Assembly: GCF_040954645.1 (NCBI RefSeq)
Contig: NC_092803.1
Coordinates: forward strand, 123,771,961-123,835,960
Reading direction: 5' to 3'
DNA length: 64,000 bases
Origin: Diabrotica undecimpunctata
Lineage: Eukaryota > Arthropoda > Insecta > Coleoptera > Chrysomelidae
Numbering within the stretch: the first letter of the stretch is position 1; every line of letters starts with the position of its first letter. This document shows, piece after piece, positions 1-12,679 of this stretch. The translations under genes were made by a program, and so were the position numbers. Below the pieces are notes generated by a model, which searched no databases, had not been told where the DNA came from, and saw only the letters and a program-made list of their open reading frames with translations.

Positions 1-165
1 AGTGCAGAATTCAACAATAATCATTTTTATATTCAATTAAATACTGAAAAAATCATATTTATTATTTTTTTAAATTATATATTTATTTATTAATCCAATA
101 ATAGATTTATTAAAGTTACAAATATAATATATATTCTTTTATTATGTATGGTTAATATTTTTGTA

Positions 166-1011
166 TTAATTTTCTTCTTCATCGTCTTCTTCTTCTTCTT
201 CTTCTTCTTCTCCTTCTTCCTCTGACTGCTCAATATCGGATTATTCATCATCATTCTCGATTATTAAAGTATCAGAATAAAAATATTCAAGAATATCAGG
301 TGCATATTCACTTTCTTCATTGAAATCATCTGAAGTTGATGAAGCGTTTAGACATGATTGTCCATTACACTGCCCACAAATTAAAGTACATTGCAATCCT
401 GATTTCCTGCATCCGCAATTAGAACCACAACCTTTCTTGCAATTGCAAAATATTGTATTTAGCAGTTCTTCTGGTGCTGGCGGTAATAATGTTGTTTTTG
501 TTTCCAGAAATTCATTTTGCACTACCCAGCCGAATTCTTGGGGTTCTAAATCATTTCTCAACCAAATTTGGGTCTGATAATAGACACGAATGATATGCTG
601 ACGAGCTGCTGTACTTGAAGGTGGAAGACTTGATAACTGCACTGGTTTGTTAAGTCTTGTTGATTTGATGAACTGGGTGTATCTAAAAGAGCCTATATCG
701 TCTTCTGATATTGGAGCATTATACGCTGCTAAGAAAATACGTACTCCATTTTTAAATAATTCTTGTACAGAGCAGTTTTTTTGTTGAAATAGTTGAGGTG
801 ACTGATGTAAATGGTGATTTTTTTCGAACATTTTAATAAACGATATTTTACCTTTCCTATAAATCGCAGAAGTCGTATCACATCCACTAAACGCATGTAA
901 AAATAAGATGTGTTTCTTAGAATGAGGGTATTTATCAAAACTTTTCGATGAATATAATTTTGTCTCCGCATTACTCTTACCAATTTTTTTAAAAAAATTT
1001 CTTGTTGATGT
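166..1011 (-). pseudogene. GCDTTSA-motif protein with CXC-like cysteine-rich tail, terminal exon or fragment
   Basis: Reading the minus strand from about 1011, one frame is open through HAFSGCDTTSAIYRKGK (about 905-850) to a TAA at 241-243. The C-terminal third has a dense cysteine block (CNCKKGCGSNCGCRKSGLQC, about 450-390) resembling a Tesmin/TSO1-type CXC motif. The GCDTTSA motif is familiar from uncharacterised invertebrate proteins that I recall as related to PIN/FEN-type nucleases; this assignment is from memory. After the TAA the same frame stays open for 24 codons as an almost pure Glu/Asp tail that ends at 166-168, so the TAA probably interrupts a longer protein. Upstream the frame is closed by a TAG near 1050, and an AG just before 1011 could be a splice acceptor. 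No function is claimed. Confidence 0.5.
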
Positions 1012-2373
1012 GATTGAGCTATATTTTATAACTAATATCTATAAATATAGTTTATTAAATAATAAATAATAAAAATTTAATGATAATAATAGTATTTTAA
1101 GTGAATAATTAACTAATTAACTAATTTATTGAATCCTACTGGCTGACTTCGCGTTACCGTATACACAAGTAAGCGGTCCCCCACTCTTTGCGCTCTATCT
1201 TAAGAAGAGTTGAAGGTACATAAAAGTAATAAAGACAAAAATTGAAGAGAATTTTACATTCTACAATTTTTCTTACCACCTTAAATGTCATAAAGTGTAA
1301 GGGAAACGAGATATTTGCAGAAAACTCATTTTCGTGACCTTTGACCTTTAATATCTTAAGTCGCAGACACGTGATTATATGAGACTTTTGAAATAAGTTT
1401 TATACGATCAAAATAAAGACGTATGCAAATTTTCAGCTTATTATCTTTCATTCCGAGGTTTGCCCCCTTTTTGCCTTATTTTACTATATTACACATAAAC
1501 TGTGTAAAAATCAATCTTGATTGTGGTATTTTCCGAAGTTTAATAAACATTTTGTTTTAGTATTCAGTATTACCTTGTTAAGTCCTGTAAATTTAATGTC
1601 ACGTGTTCGTGTCAGACAGCATCTTTAAAGAAATTTTTCTTATACACGCTACCGTCACGGATTCGTGACATTCGAAATAAAACAAAAAAATACTTTGATT
1701 TTTATAAAAAATAGTCTAACAAGACAAATTTATTATTTTAAGTTTTAATGTGATTATTTATGTCATGCGCTCCTGGGCGACATCTCTATATTCGAGAATG
1801 TGTTAACTAACATAAAAAACAAAACTTTTCTACAATAGAGATATAATTTTCGAAATCGGACTGATAAACCAAAATACTTGGTATCTCGGAGAAATTTCCC
1901 AACAGGAAACTTTAGTAACGGTTTCATCTTTTAACATCAATCATTCATTTAAAATTAGAAGTAGCAGCATTTGGCGTAACAAATTTCATATCTTAGTGGT
2001 TACATTTGACAGATACCGAAACATCAACCCTTAAAACATCTGCCTTATCGCCATCTTTCGACGTATATACTCGCCTTCCGTGCTTCATTTCTCTCCAAAC
2101 GAGTTCTGACTTTATCACATCGTCAAGAAGTAAATCAACTTCTAAACAATTTCCACGCCCATGCAAATCCGCATTTTATCATTTCGGAAAGATTTCGACA
2201 ATAATGATTTAGGGTTTCCTGCGTTGGTTTTGTGGGGATGTATTATTTGCATGCTCCGGAAAAGTTTTTTACTATCTCATTACGAGGATATATTGGTATT
2301 TCAAAAACAAATATCAACGCCTCGTGATTGAATATTATGTATTTTTATAAGAATATGTGGAGTAGCCGTTAAA
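1012..2373. other. No gene recognised
   Basis: AT-rich sequence with only short open frames. A 68-codon plus-strand frame at 2006-2212 has no recognisable motif. No repeat boundary could be fixed here. Confidence 0.5.
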
Positions 2374-2375
2374 TA

Positions 2376-4498
2376 TACAGAGTGTCCAGAAACTCTCCTG
2401 ACAAACGAAGACTGGGAATTACTTAGATAATTTTAAGACAATTTAACTCAATTCACCTAGTCCTAAAATTCTTCCTAGCTCTTAGAAGATGGCACCCTGT
2501 AATGAGTTTTTAAAACCTTCAGAACGCTTTTAGTTAGAAAAACGAAAACTGGTACGATTATTTATTATCCAGAGTAGAATCGATTCCATCAATTGTGAAT
2601 TTCTAGTACCGATCATAGGCGTCCGTGTTGGGTAGGTCAACGGTTATTTTTATGAATAACTTTTTTGTCTTTAACTTTTAAGCACTCGTTATACTAGGTT
2701 ATTAAATTTTCAGGTATTCTAGTAGGTACTAAAAGGTACTCATACTTTAAGTCGATAGAATACACCATTTTCTAGAAAAATCGTTTTGAAATTTTTTGTT
2801 TTTTTCGTCAGGAAAAGTAAATTAGTAGGTACTTTAATTAATTTTATACATTATCTTTTATTTTAATAAATGTAGCACACAATTGGTAAAAAAAGTTTGG
2901 AAAAAAAAGCAAAACATCAAATTGAAACAAAATTTTATTTAAAGGGTTTTAAAAACATAGTATTTATTACAATGGGACGAAACTTACACAAAAGAATAAG
3001 TATCAAAAGAAGATAGCTGTATAAGATACTTGATGTGATGAACATTAGCCTCTATGCATAAATTTGGCCTTTTGCTAAAAGAACGCCGAATTCTTGCAAA
3101 CCTTCCAAAGTTGTTTCTAAATTCTTTGCAAGCATCTTGTATCCTTAACCAGAGTTGTGCAGGATTTTGTGTCGGAACAGAATAAACAAATGCTTTTATG
3201 TATCATCATAATAATCGCAAGGAATAAAATCCGGCGACCTTGTTGGCCAAGCAACTGGACCGCCTCTTCCAATCCAGTGGTCTTTGTAGTTATTATCACG
3301 AAAGTCTAGTTTATTTCTGCTAAAGTGGGCCGGACAATCGTCATGCAGAAACCATAAGTTATGCCGAATATTTAAAGGTACATCACCTAACGAATCAGGT
3401 AAAACATTTTATAGGAAATGTAAATAATCAGCACCATTTATACGAGCAGGCAATTCCACAGGCCCAAGTAGATAATCGTTAATTACTCCAATCCAGACGT
3501 TTATGCTAAACCTATGCTGATGATTAAATTCTTGAACAACTTGGGGATTATCATCAACAATTATATTGTGCATTATGCATATTAAAAATTGCATTTTTTG
3601 TGAATGTAGCTTTGTCGAAAACAAAATGTATTTGAAAAAAATTATCATTTTGATTTTTTTGATTTTGTAACCATCTAGCTAACTATTCACGAGCTGGAAA
3701 ATCTCCTTGTAGCAGTACTTGTACCTTTATGAAATGAAAAGGATATAAATTTTCGTTGTGTAAGATATTTGCTATGGAATATTTTAAAATTGTGAAATAC
3801 ATGGCAGATAGATAGTCTTCGAACGCTAAATTCTAAATTTTCCTCAACTTCTATTAAAATATCATCTTCATGTAGTGCTGTTACATATTCATGTCATTCT
3901 TTTTCATTATTTTTTAAGACCACTGAACCTGTTTCTCTTAATCGTTAATAAAGAGCTGTAAATATTTAGTAAGTGGGATCACGATTGGGAAATTTTTCAG
4001 GGTATCTATGTAGTGCTGCTCGAGTATTACGCCTCATTTCTCCATAAACTAAAGAATATCACCACATTTCTCATTAGCAAAACACATTTTTATTGAATTA
4101 AAATTGTTATATTCGAATGCCACAAAGTAAAAGACTAAAAGATAAATTTCTCGAACCGACCATAATTTGACAATGAAAAACATAGGTTATACTTCTGTTG
4201 ACAGATCAAAGCCTACTAGTGCAAAAAATATTAATTTAACTTTCATGACTAAAAACCGAAAAATTTTCAAATCGATTTTTCTGGACAACGGTGTATCCTA
4301 TCGACTTAGAGAAACAGAACTTTTTACTACTAGAATAGATAAAGATTTAATAATCTTGCATCACGAATGTTTAAAAGGCAAAGTCAAAAAAGTTATGCGT
4401 TAAAATAACCGTTGACCTACCCAAAACAGACGCCTATGATTGGTACTAGAAATAAGCAATATATAAAATTACATCTGGGAGTTTCTGAACACCCTGTA
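2376..4498 (-). mobile_element. Tc1/mariner-superfamily transposon with long inverted termini
   Basis: The ends are inverted copies (left TACAGAGTGTCCAGAAACTC, right reverse complement TACAGGGTGTTCAGAAACTC) and each is bordered by TA, the target duplication expected for Tc1/mariner elements. The inverted similarity does not stop at the tips. The block at about 2590-2840 matches the reverse complement of about 4190-4450 with substitutions and small gaps, including a shared GGTAGGTCAACGGTTATTTT. The left arm has about 180 extra bases between the tip and this block. The interior carries a broken transposase on the minus strand. Confidence 0.7.
2990..4100 (-). pseudogene. Decayed Tc1/mariner (DDE) transposase
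   Basis: Minus-strand translation in shifting frames gives the conserved order of an insect mariner-type transposase. First comes a region with ARWLQNQ (about 3690-3660), then NPQVVQEFNHQHRFSINVWI (about 3560-3500), then GPVELPARINGADYLHFL (about 3465-3409), then an HDDCPAHFSRN-like block (about 3350-3310), WIGRGGPVAWP (about 3280-3240) and RSPDFIPCDYY. The last blocks hold catalytic aspartates of the DDE fold. A C-terminal helix region follows to about 3000. There are stops and frameshifts at 3648, 3409-3300 and 3117, so the gene is dead. It lies between the long inverted termini and is presumably their original transposase. Confidence 0.7.
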
Positions 4499-4569
4499 TA
4501 TGAATTTAACCCAATACTTTCTATTATTGTTTTATAAATTTTTCTTTTATTTATTTATTTTTATACAAT

Positions 4570-4999
4570 AATCCATGTAGCTGTCTAGTGGCTGATCTTG
4601 TTTGGGGTATCCTGGAATGTATTTCTTCGTTACTCCCTGCTTTTGATGATGGTATTTGGACTTCCAAGTATTTAAAGGTTTCAGGTGATTCAGTTTATAG
4701 TTCCCATTTCAATTTAAAGGCTTTCTGGTTTTCCTCCTGCAATTAAATACTCGCTCCTTTATATATTAATTGTGGGGCTCCACTTGGTTTACTTCTCTTT
4801 CAGTTTTCTAAGCATATAGTATATTATATCACTCTTATCTTCAGCTAGAATGACTTGGTGGTCAGGGAAGTGCATTGTGTGCAATCTCTCGTCTTTGATT
4901 AGGATGCCCATATTGCAGTACTTTATTGTCACTCCTGGCACTCCTATTTTGCATGGTCGTCTGATACTTCTTCTGCTGATTGGTGATTTATCTCTTGCT
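4570..4999 (-). pseudogene. Non-LTR reverse transcriptase fragment (palm to thumb)
   Basis: Minus-strand reading gives a degenerate RT segment: MHFPDHQVILAEDKSDI in place of the usual FADD box, then LRKLKEK, YLIAGGKPESL and SRIPQTRSATRQLHG. Several stops are present. It belongs to the same type as the fragment at 5881-6400, but the protein order is wrong: the C-terminal part (5881-6400) lies upstream of this RT core on the minus strand. That suggests head-to-tail copies or a rearrangement. A younger plus-strand insertion at 5012-5868 now separates the two. Confidence 0.55.
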
Positions 5000-5011
5000 A
5001 TATTGACAAAA

Positions 5012-5868
5012 TATTAGAATGAATGGAACTATTATTAATAGATCGACGCAAATTTTTGCATTCGCTGACGATCTAGTTATAGTGGGAAGAAGTATGAGAG
5101 ACATGGTTCAGTGTTTTACAAGGCTTGTGGATGCAGCAAGTGAATTAGGACTTGTGGTAAACGAGGAAAAAACCAAATATATATTGGTTTCTAAAAACCC
5201 CCGAAATATCCAACTGAGAATTTAAATTACCAATTATACCTTTGAGCAAGTCAAAGAATTTACGTTTCTTGGATCGCTAGTAAACGCAAAAAATACGACA
5301 AGCGACGAAATAAAAAGACGCAAAGCAATAGCAAACAGAACTGTTTACGGCCTCCAGAAACATTTAAAAAATAAAAATATAAAATGTGTAGTAAAGCTTA
5401 ATATATACAGGACCTTAATAAGACCGGTTTTGATATATGGGGCTGAAACGTGGATCTTATCTCAAATAATAAAAGACTTCTTGGTATTTTTGAGAGAAAA
5501 ATTCTTAGAAAGATTTTTGGGGCCGTAAATGAACATGAGCTATGGCATCGAAGATACAACTTTGAACTATATCAGTTATATACCGATCCAGATATTGTGA
5601 AATTCGTTAAAGTGCTGAGACTTAGATGGACTGGACACATTGCTAGGATGTCAGATCACGAATACACGAAGAGATTAACATTTTCAAAACCAGAGGGCAC
5701 AAGAAGCAGAGGACGGCCACGAATGAGATGGATTGATGATGTGGAAGAAGACCTACAGATTCTAAAGGTTAGAAGATGGAGGGAAGTTGCCAGGAATCGA
5801 CAGGAGTGGTGACTTCTTTGTGAGCAGGCCAAAATCCACAATGGATTGTCGAGCCGCTTATGATGATG
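5012..5868 (+). mobile_element. 5'-truncated non-LTR retrotransposon with 12-bp TSD
   Basis: Plus strand: an RT core fragment with the catalytic FADD box (FAFADDLVIVGRS, about 5050-5090), a YLGS-type thumb motif in shifted frame, YGAETW near 5440, then a C-terminal tail (5450-5812) with RWTGHIARM and GRPRMRWIDD, typical of insect endonuclease-RT proteins. One frameshift lies near 5450 and a stop follows the frame at 5225. The element ends in a short TGATGATGAT tail. The 12-bp sequence ATATTGACAAAA occurs at 5000-5011 and again at 5869-5880, flanking the insertion, so this is a retrotransposed 3' end landed within an older RT relic. Confidence 0.75.
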
Positions 5869-5880
5869 ATATTGACAAAA

Positions 5881-6400
5881 CGAGATCCACCCATTCTTCT
5901 TATGTGGTTATTCCAATATTTTTTTCTATTTAGTGTCCATTCGTTTACATACTGTACATTACATTTTCTTCTAATGTCTTCACTTGTCGTTCGATCTCTC
6001 AGCATATTTCCTGTAATTCTTCTCAGTACTCTTATCACTACCGTTTCCAGTAGCCTTTGTGTTGCGGCTGTGTCAGGTCTTGTTTTCGAGGCATACTTGG
6101 CATTATTGGCCTTACACTGACTCTATAAATTTTTGACTTTATCTTAGTGGTAATGTGTCTGTTTTGCCATATAGTGTTATCAAGGCATCCTACCAGTCTA
6201 TTTACTTTTTGTACTTGATCTCTGACTTCTTTGTATAGGCTTTCATAACTGGACAGTGTAATTATAAGGTATTTTATTTTCATTACTTGTTCAATACTGA
6301 TTATTTGTTAATACTTGTTCAATTTCTATTTTACATCTGATGGATTCTGTTTCTGCATGAATGTGTTTCGTTTCTTAGTATCTTGTAATTATGGTATGCC
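5881..6400 (-). pseudogene. Non-LTR RT C-terminal fragment
   Basis: Minus strand, two frames: IKYLIITLSSYESLYKEVRD, then QKVNRLVGCLDNTIWQNRHI (about 6270-6130), then DRTTSEDIRRKCNVQYVN and WNNHIRRMGGSRFVN (about 6000-5885). These are thumb and C-terminal motifs of an insect non-LTR RT. The frame breaks near 6040. The fragment is cut at its lower-coordinate end by the 5012-5868 insertion, after which a related RT core continues at 4999. Confidence 0.6.
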
Positions 6401-6689
6401 TCTTGTGTATTGGTTGACATGTATTTTATGTAAGTTTTTTTCTTTTCTTTACATTTTTCCTTTACTTTTGTACAAAACCATGGGGTTTTTTGAATTAGGA
6501 ACGATTCATTTCTATTTATATTTCTTTCACCAAGATGCTAAGGTACTAGACTTATTTATTAAATACGTATTTCTACATTTTTTGGTTATTCCTTTTTGGA
6601 ATAGGTATCTTCTGGGGTCATCCTCTAAGCTTTCAACTTTTGTCTTTTTAGTGTATTCTGTTAGTTAGTTATGTTGTAAGTGCTCTTAG

Positions 6690-8048
6690 ATCCAAGATTT
6701 GAGAGGTGTTTCACATGAAGGGAACGAAATCCTATAACATCGACCTCTTATCATTATATTATTGTAATTAGCCATAATTGTTATGTATTTCAAAGGTGGT
6801 TACATCTATTTTCTAACCTAGTTTCAACTACTTTTAAAATTTAAGTATTTTTCACATGTCCAGTAAATTAACAGTCAAAATTTTACCTATGCTTGTATCA
6901 GCTATTTTAAAGTGAAAATATATTAACAATTTTTAATTCAAAGATTTTCCTTAAATGATTTCCGGATTGAAAATCGAAACATTAAAACGAATGTAAAATG
7001 TAATTATCATTACATTTAATTGTGGTTTAATCTCATATAAAATATTATTTTTATTATCTACTTAATTGTTTGAAAACGAAAAAAATTGTGATCAAAGGAA
7101 TTTTTAATAAAGGTCAAACCCCACTTATGACATTGATCCATGGTTTTATATAAATATTTGATATCAAAACGAAGAAATATTTATTGCTTTGTCTCCAAAA
7201 TATTAGAAAAAAATAAACAGTTATTTTGAAAAAATTCCATATAATGTAGTTTACGATCAGTAAACAATTTACAAAGTTGTTTGTTCAGAAAACAGTCGTT
7301 TTTTTCAGGCCTTCGTATGCCCGGTCTGTCCTTTTCGATACGGCGAATTCAAAAACACACTTCGTCATAAATAATGCTGAGAAGCGGAAAGCAAAAAATA
7401 GGAAATAATCAAATAATGAAAAAGTGATACGTGGATTATCGGCTTAGTCAGTATTGGGTTAGATAAAGCGGTGAAAAGATGATTCTGTTTTTTTTAAAAC
7501 ATGAATTTTTATCTCTTTGATTAGGAAAAAAAAGGGGATAATTTTAAAATAATAAAAAAAAATAATTTGAGTACAAATCTTTAAGATATATATTTGTCTA
7601 ATCAGCCTAAAACACTCTATAGAATGAAATACAAATTAGTTTCTGAAAGATTACAGGTATTTCAAAATTTCTCAGAGATACACAGTGGTGCCTATTGTCT
7701 AAAATCACAGAGGCGAATTCTGGATGGGCAGTGGCAAAATAAAAAAAAAATGGTGACACCTTGGTGGTTACTTTTGTGCAGTGTTGTAACGTTGTGATAT
7801 AAATATGGGACATGTGCGAAATTGAGTTCTAAATCATCAAACGTCAGAAGTAATTTCGACACCCTCATCGAACAAGGTTGTAACTCACGTTAGATCTATT
7901 TTCAGATTTGTTGAATTTAACTCACGTGTGTCATTTTAGCGCGAAAAGGGCAGTAACACTGTTAACACTCCGTATGTCAAATATTTAGTTTCTATACATT
8001 TGACGACTAGTAAGGTTTTAAAAGGAGTTACAGCACTGTTGAACGTAT
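6690..8048. other. No gene recognised
   Basis: AT-rich intergenic sequence. A pair of overlapping 67-68 codon frames near 7594-7813 has no motif and is probably chance. Confidence 0.5.
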
Positions 8049-8409
8049 TGTTACGATAAATATGACTCATCTCTAAACTGTAAACATGTTTTTCTAATAA
8101 GTATTTTTCTAGTAGTTTCCCCTATGATAAAAACTTGTCTCCTTTCTATGCTGTTCGAGAAGGGTCCACACAGGTCACAATCCGGTTCGAGGGAACTCTG
8201 TAATAACGGCTATTTAATATATATATAGAGGATCTTTTTATTGAAAACAGTTAGTCTGAATAGTTGTATCGAGTTTGAATTGTAACGCGGAAATGTAGTA
8301 TATAAATTAGAATCGTGTAAATAGTGTCAATGTAAAATAAATTACTGTAAATAAATTATTGTAAGACTTTATATAAATTAAATAAACACTCCAATAACTA
8401 AGTGTTACA
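8049..8409. repeat. Possible solo LTR
   Basis: The segment starts TGTTACG, ends GTTACA and contains AATAAA-rich sequence near its end, as an LTR would. Another TGTTACG start occurs at 20389, directly after gypsy-type integrase sequence. No convincing target duplication was found (GTAT on the left, ATAT on the right), so the call is weak. Confidence 0.3.
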
Positions 8410-8998
8410 ATATTTTTATAATAAATAAAGTTAATAAATTAGATTAATAAACTCAGTTAAGTATTTTTAATTTATAAAGTAATCAATCATACAAATCTGA
8501 TATGCTATATGAGTTGCTGCTTTGTTTGTGTTCGATTAGTTATAGTAAGGTAAAGTTACCTATTACCGCACCAGTTAAGGAAAGTTAAATATTTCGTTGG
8601 ATTATTTTTATATTTTTATGGTTACAAAAATCTCGTAGAACTTATGTGAAGATAACTATATTATATTTCCAAATAATTAAATTATTTTTTGAAATTTCAA
8701 TTTTTATTGCTAAGAAACAATACTAAATTAAAATCGAGCAAATTTTCCTAATACCGACCTAATAGTATTTATTTTTACCTATTACCGATTGTAAGATAAC
8801 AACAGATGTTATCAACATCGTCTTTATTCAGTAAAACAACCCTGACTATAAAAAAGTGTTTATTATATTAAGTAAAACAAATAAAATGAAATTAAACTGA
8901 AAAAAATTTCTATTACGTCATTCTTAAATTTTGGTTATAAAAAATACAATTATACCAAAATACAAAATACTGTTAAAAAGTTTAAGACAGTTTAAGAT
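8410..8998. other. No gene recognised
   Basis: AT-rich spacer. A short phrase (TTACCTATTACCG) recurs at about 8558 and 8776 but no element boundary can be built from it. Confidence 0.4.
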
Positions 8999-8999
8999 T

Positions 9000-10990
9000 T
9001 ACTAAAATGTTTGATCAATTCATCCATTTCCGGTACGGAATAAATGCCTCTTTTATTTATTAATTTAGGGGGTTCAATTTTGGAAATTATCTCCTTTACT
9101 GCATAAGTTAATATATTATATCACAAACAATTCCTGGGAAAAGTCGTCCTTTATATATTGTAACAACAAAATCGTCTTTTATGTATATGTTTTTAAATTT
9201 TTTTATTAGTTTGGGGGTTGGTGAACTATTTAGTTTCGTTTCTTTTTCTCGGGCTCAGTCGCATGCTTTTGTCCAGACTTCTTGATCCAGCATCCTTGAT
9301 GTTGCCACGGTTGCGTTTCGGGTTGCTTCTAGTTTTTTTTTATTAATACCAAGCTCTTTTAATTTCGTCTCCTTTTTAGATTTTTGTTCCATTTTCTCAT
9401 TTTCTTTGATTTCACGATCGACTTCAAGTCTTCTCTGATACTCGATAAATCGTCAGACGTAGCAACAGTAGGAGTAATTCTTTTGGTATCTTTTTTTTTG
9501 TCGATTGTTCCAATCTTTTAGGAAAATAAAAGGACGTTTAAACGGTGTTGGTATATTTTTCAAAGGTGTTGGAAAGTTGGATAGGACACTATTTGAAATC
9601 TTTCCATTGCATCTGTTGAGTTGGCAATAATGTCGTTGTCTTTATAATTTTGTTGTTCTGGTCGTTGTTGGTTTTCCGTGTGCTGTAAAGGAGATACATG
9701 TGTATTTAAAGGTAATCGTTCAGTATCTCCTTAGCTTAGTTGTTCAAAAATGTCATTTTGTGTTCTCTGGGGACTTTCTAGCACCAGTTTTAAATCTGTC
9801 CTTTCAAAGTTAGTCTCAGAGCGTGTAACAAGCTTTTGAGGCGTTTTTGCTATACTATCGTAATCTTTGAATTCATTCACATCAAAAGTATTACCATGTT
9901 CTAAATTATTAGTGTTAACAACAGGGTTACTTTGCAGAATAATCTTATTCGTTTTGTCTGAGAATAGTTTATGTAAATCATCACTAGTAGAGGAATTGAC
10001 ACTACACATAGTAAGATTCCCATCTTCCTGGACTTCGAAGTCAAGAACATCCCAGTTTTCTTTATTAAAGTCCCCCAATACTGGAAATATTATTGATGAA
10101 TGTTGTGTCATTTAGAGTAATTTGTAAGTCTTCATTTCTGTTATCCAGTTTTGCATCTAAATTTTTATCATCTAGAAAATTGACTTAACCTGAAAAGTCG
10201 GTTCGTTTAATTTTGGCCATTTTATGATTAAGCCTTAAATCATGTACCACGTTTCGTCATGTTGCTTTCACCGGTCTAAACACAGCTACGTCTAGAGGCT
10301 ACAGAACGTGAGTCGAATTTGGCAATAATGCCACCAATATTATTTCTTGCAAAATTCACTTAGCGCTAGAGATATGTGGGAGGTGTGTCCATCGAGGAAT
10401 AATACAATGGGAAGCTGCACTTTATGTTTTTTGAGCTATGGATAAAAACAATTCGCAATATATTCATAAAAAACTTTCATATTCATCCAGCCGCTTTCTG
10501 TATACCCTTAACCCCAACCTTGTGGCACAGTTTTTGGAATATGCTTCGGAAGTCTTTTATATGGGAAAAATATCATTGGTGGAGCAAGTGAACCATTTGG
10601 CGATACATTAGCCAATACTGTCAAACACTCTTTTTCATTATTAGCTATTCTATTATACACCAGCTTTGTTCCTCTTCTTGCTAGGACTTGCTTCTCATTG
10701 TTACATAAAAAGAAAGCTGTCTCATCGCAGTTAAATATTCGGGATCCATCCTCAAAAATATTCATAAGATTGTTGCTGGTGAAATAACCCCCAACCTTTC
10801 TGAACCACTCTCTTATAATTGACATTATTCCTACTTGCGGTAAGATTTTGGGACACTCAGTACTTTGTACTCAGTACTCAGTACTGTAATACTCAGTACT
10901 CACTTTGTACTAACCTCAGGATGTCTTTTCATGAATTTTTGAAACCAGTGATTTCCGGGAATACTATCTTTAAATTAGCTTTGAAAAAAA
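9000..10990 (-). pseudogene. Decayed pogo/Tigger-type transposase (DDE_1 family)
   Basis: Minus-strand frames follow a pogo/Tigger transposase. Near 10970-10910 is an HTH-adjacent block ([17 protein letters not shown] in one frame). Then IREWFRKVG, IFNCDETAFFLC (first catalytic Asp, about 10735), RIANNEKECLTVL and PPMIFFPYKRLP (10508-10825) follow. Below that, in other frames, come ISSAKCILQE-like and LVALLPNSTHVLQPLDVAVFRP-like blocks (about 10370-10260), a variable acidic tail (9731-10111), a lysine-rich stretch (about 9500-9380) and NKRGIYSVPE-like sequence near 9050. Many frame changes show it is dead. The N-terminus is lost where (TA)n begins at about 11020. Confidence 0.65.
10850..10912. 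repeat. AGTACTC simple tandem repeat
   Basis: An imperfect tandem run of ACTCAGT/AGTACT units inserted within the pogo-type transposase relic, separating its N-terminal motifs from the DDE domain. Confidence 0.6.
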
Positions 10991-11017
10991 ATTGTGAAAT
11001 AGACGCTGAACCTATTT

Positions 11018-11818
<801 letters not shown>

Positions 11819-11892
<74 letters not shown>
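11819..11892. repeat. (TA)n microsatellite
   Basis: About 74 bp of pure TA, presumably the other half of the tract at 11020-11114. Confidence 0.95.
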
Positions 11893-11894
<2 letters not shown>

Positions 11895-12008
11895 AAATAC
11901 TGGATATTAGTGACTGTCGATATAAACAACACAACACAGTTTATTAGGGTTGCAGTCAAAAAATTGGCGGGGATGTTAATTAAAAACTCTTTTGACTTTT
12001 TGCCTAGC

Positions 12009-12037
12009 TTTCGGAATGGTTTTATTCCTTTTTCAAG
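12009..12037 (-). other. Hairpin followed by GAAA, hammerhead-like motif
   Basis: On the minus strand, CTTGAAAAA is followed by a 5-bp stem (GGAAT/ATTCC with a 6-nt loop) and then GAAA. This layout resembles a degenerate hammerhead ribozyme core, and a similar layout lies in the Penelope-like relic at 35568-35595. The core departs from CUGANGA and has one extra A, so activity is not claimed. Confidence 0.3.
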
Positions 12038-12123
12038 ACACTCTAATAAGAAAAATATGTAAATATTTATAAAATATTACAATTCTTCAGTGCAACTTAC
12101 TAGTCGTTGAGATTATTCATAAA

Positions 12124-12452
12124 AGCATTGACACTCAACATTAATAACACACATATAAAATATAAAATAATGGACAAAATACATTCTAAAATTTTTTAAA
12201 TTTAGGTAAAGATAATAAAACTTTGTTTATGGTATCTTTTGCTGGTGTGTTTTAACTCTGACACATAAAGAACAGAAAGAAAAAACCCTATGATTAAAAA
12301 GTAATTAGGTGTACTAGGGTTTTTTCTTTCTGTTCTCTAAGTGTCATAAACAAAGTTTTATTATCTTTACCTAAATTTTAAAAATTTTAGAATGTATTTT
12401 GTCCATTATTTTATATTTTATATGTGTGTTATTAATGTTGAGTGTCAATGCT
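12124..12452. repeat. Foldback (large inverted repeat)
   Basis: The left arm starts AGCATTGACACTCAACATTA and the right arm ends with its reverse complement at 12452. The arms are about 140-150 bp each and nearly identical, apart from about 30 bp present only in the left arm near 12236-12265. The centre is an A/T-rich loop around 12293-12315. No ORF is present. Confidence 0.8.
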
Positions 12453-12547
12453 CTTCTTTGTCTTTTATTTCTCCACTTTGACCGATAAACCCACCACTCT
12501 TCGAGTGTACCTTAGTTTATTTTGGATTGACGGTCGTACTCCTTTTC

Positions 12548-12550
<3 letters not shown>

Positions 12551-12641
<91 letters not shown>
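12551..12641. repeat. (TA)n microsatellite
   Basis: About 90 bp of TA, followed by a degenerate AT-rich shoulder to about 12675. Confidence 0.95.
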
Positions 12642-12645
<4 letters not shown>

Positions 12646-12679
12646 TTCATATATATATACAATATATATAATATATTAA

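Noticed and set aside
2006..2212. 68-codon plus-strand Ser/Thr-rich frame
   Set aside because: No motif or neighbouring support.
6315..6668. 117-codon plus-strand hydrophobic frame
   Set aside because: The hydrophobic run is what antisense AT-rich sequence gives; the first 90 bp are antisense to an RT fragment and no family motif is visible.
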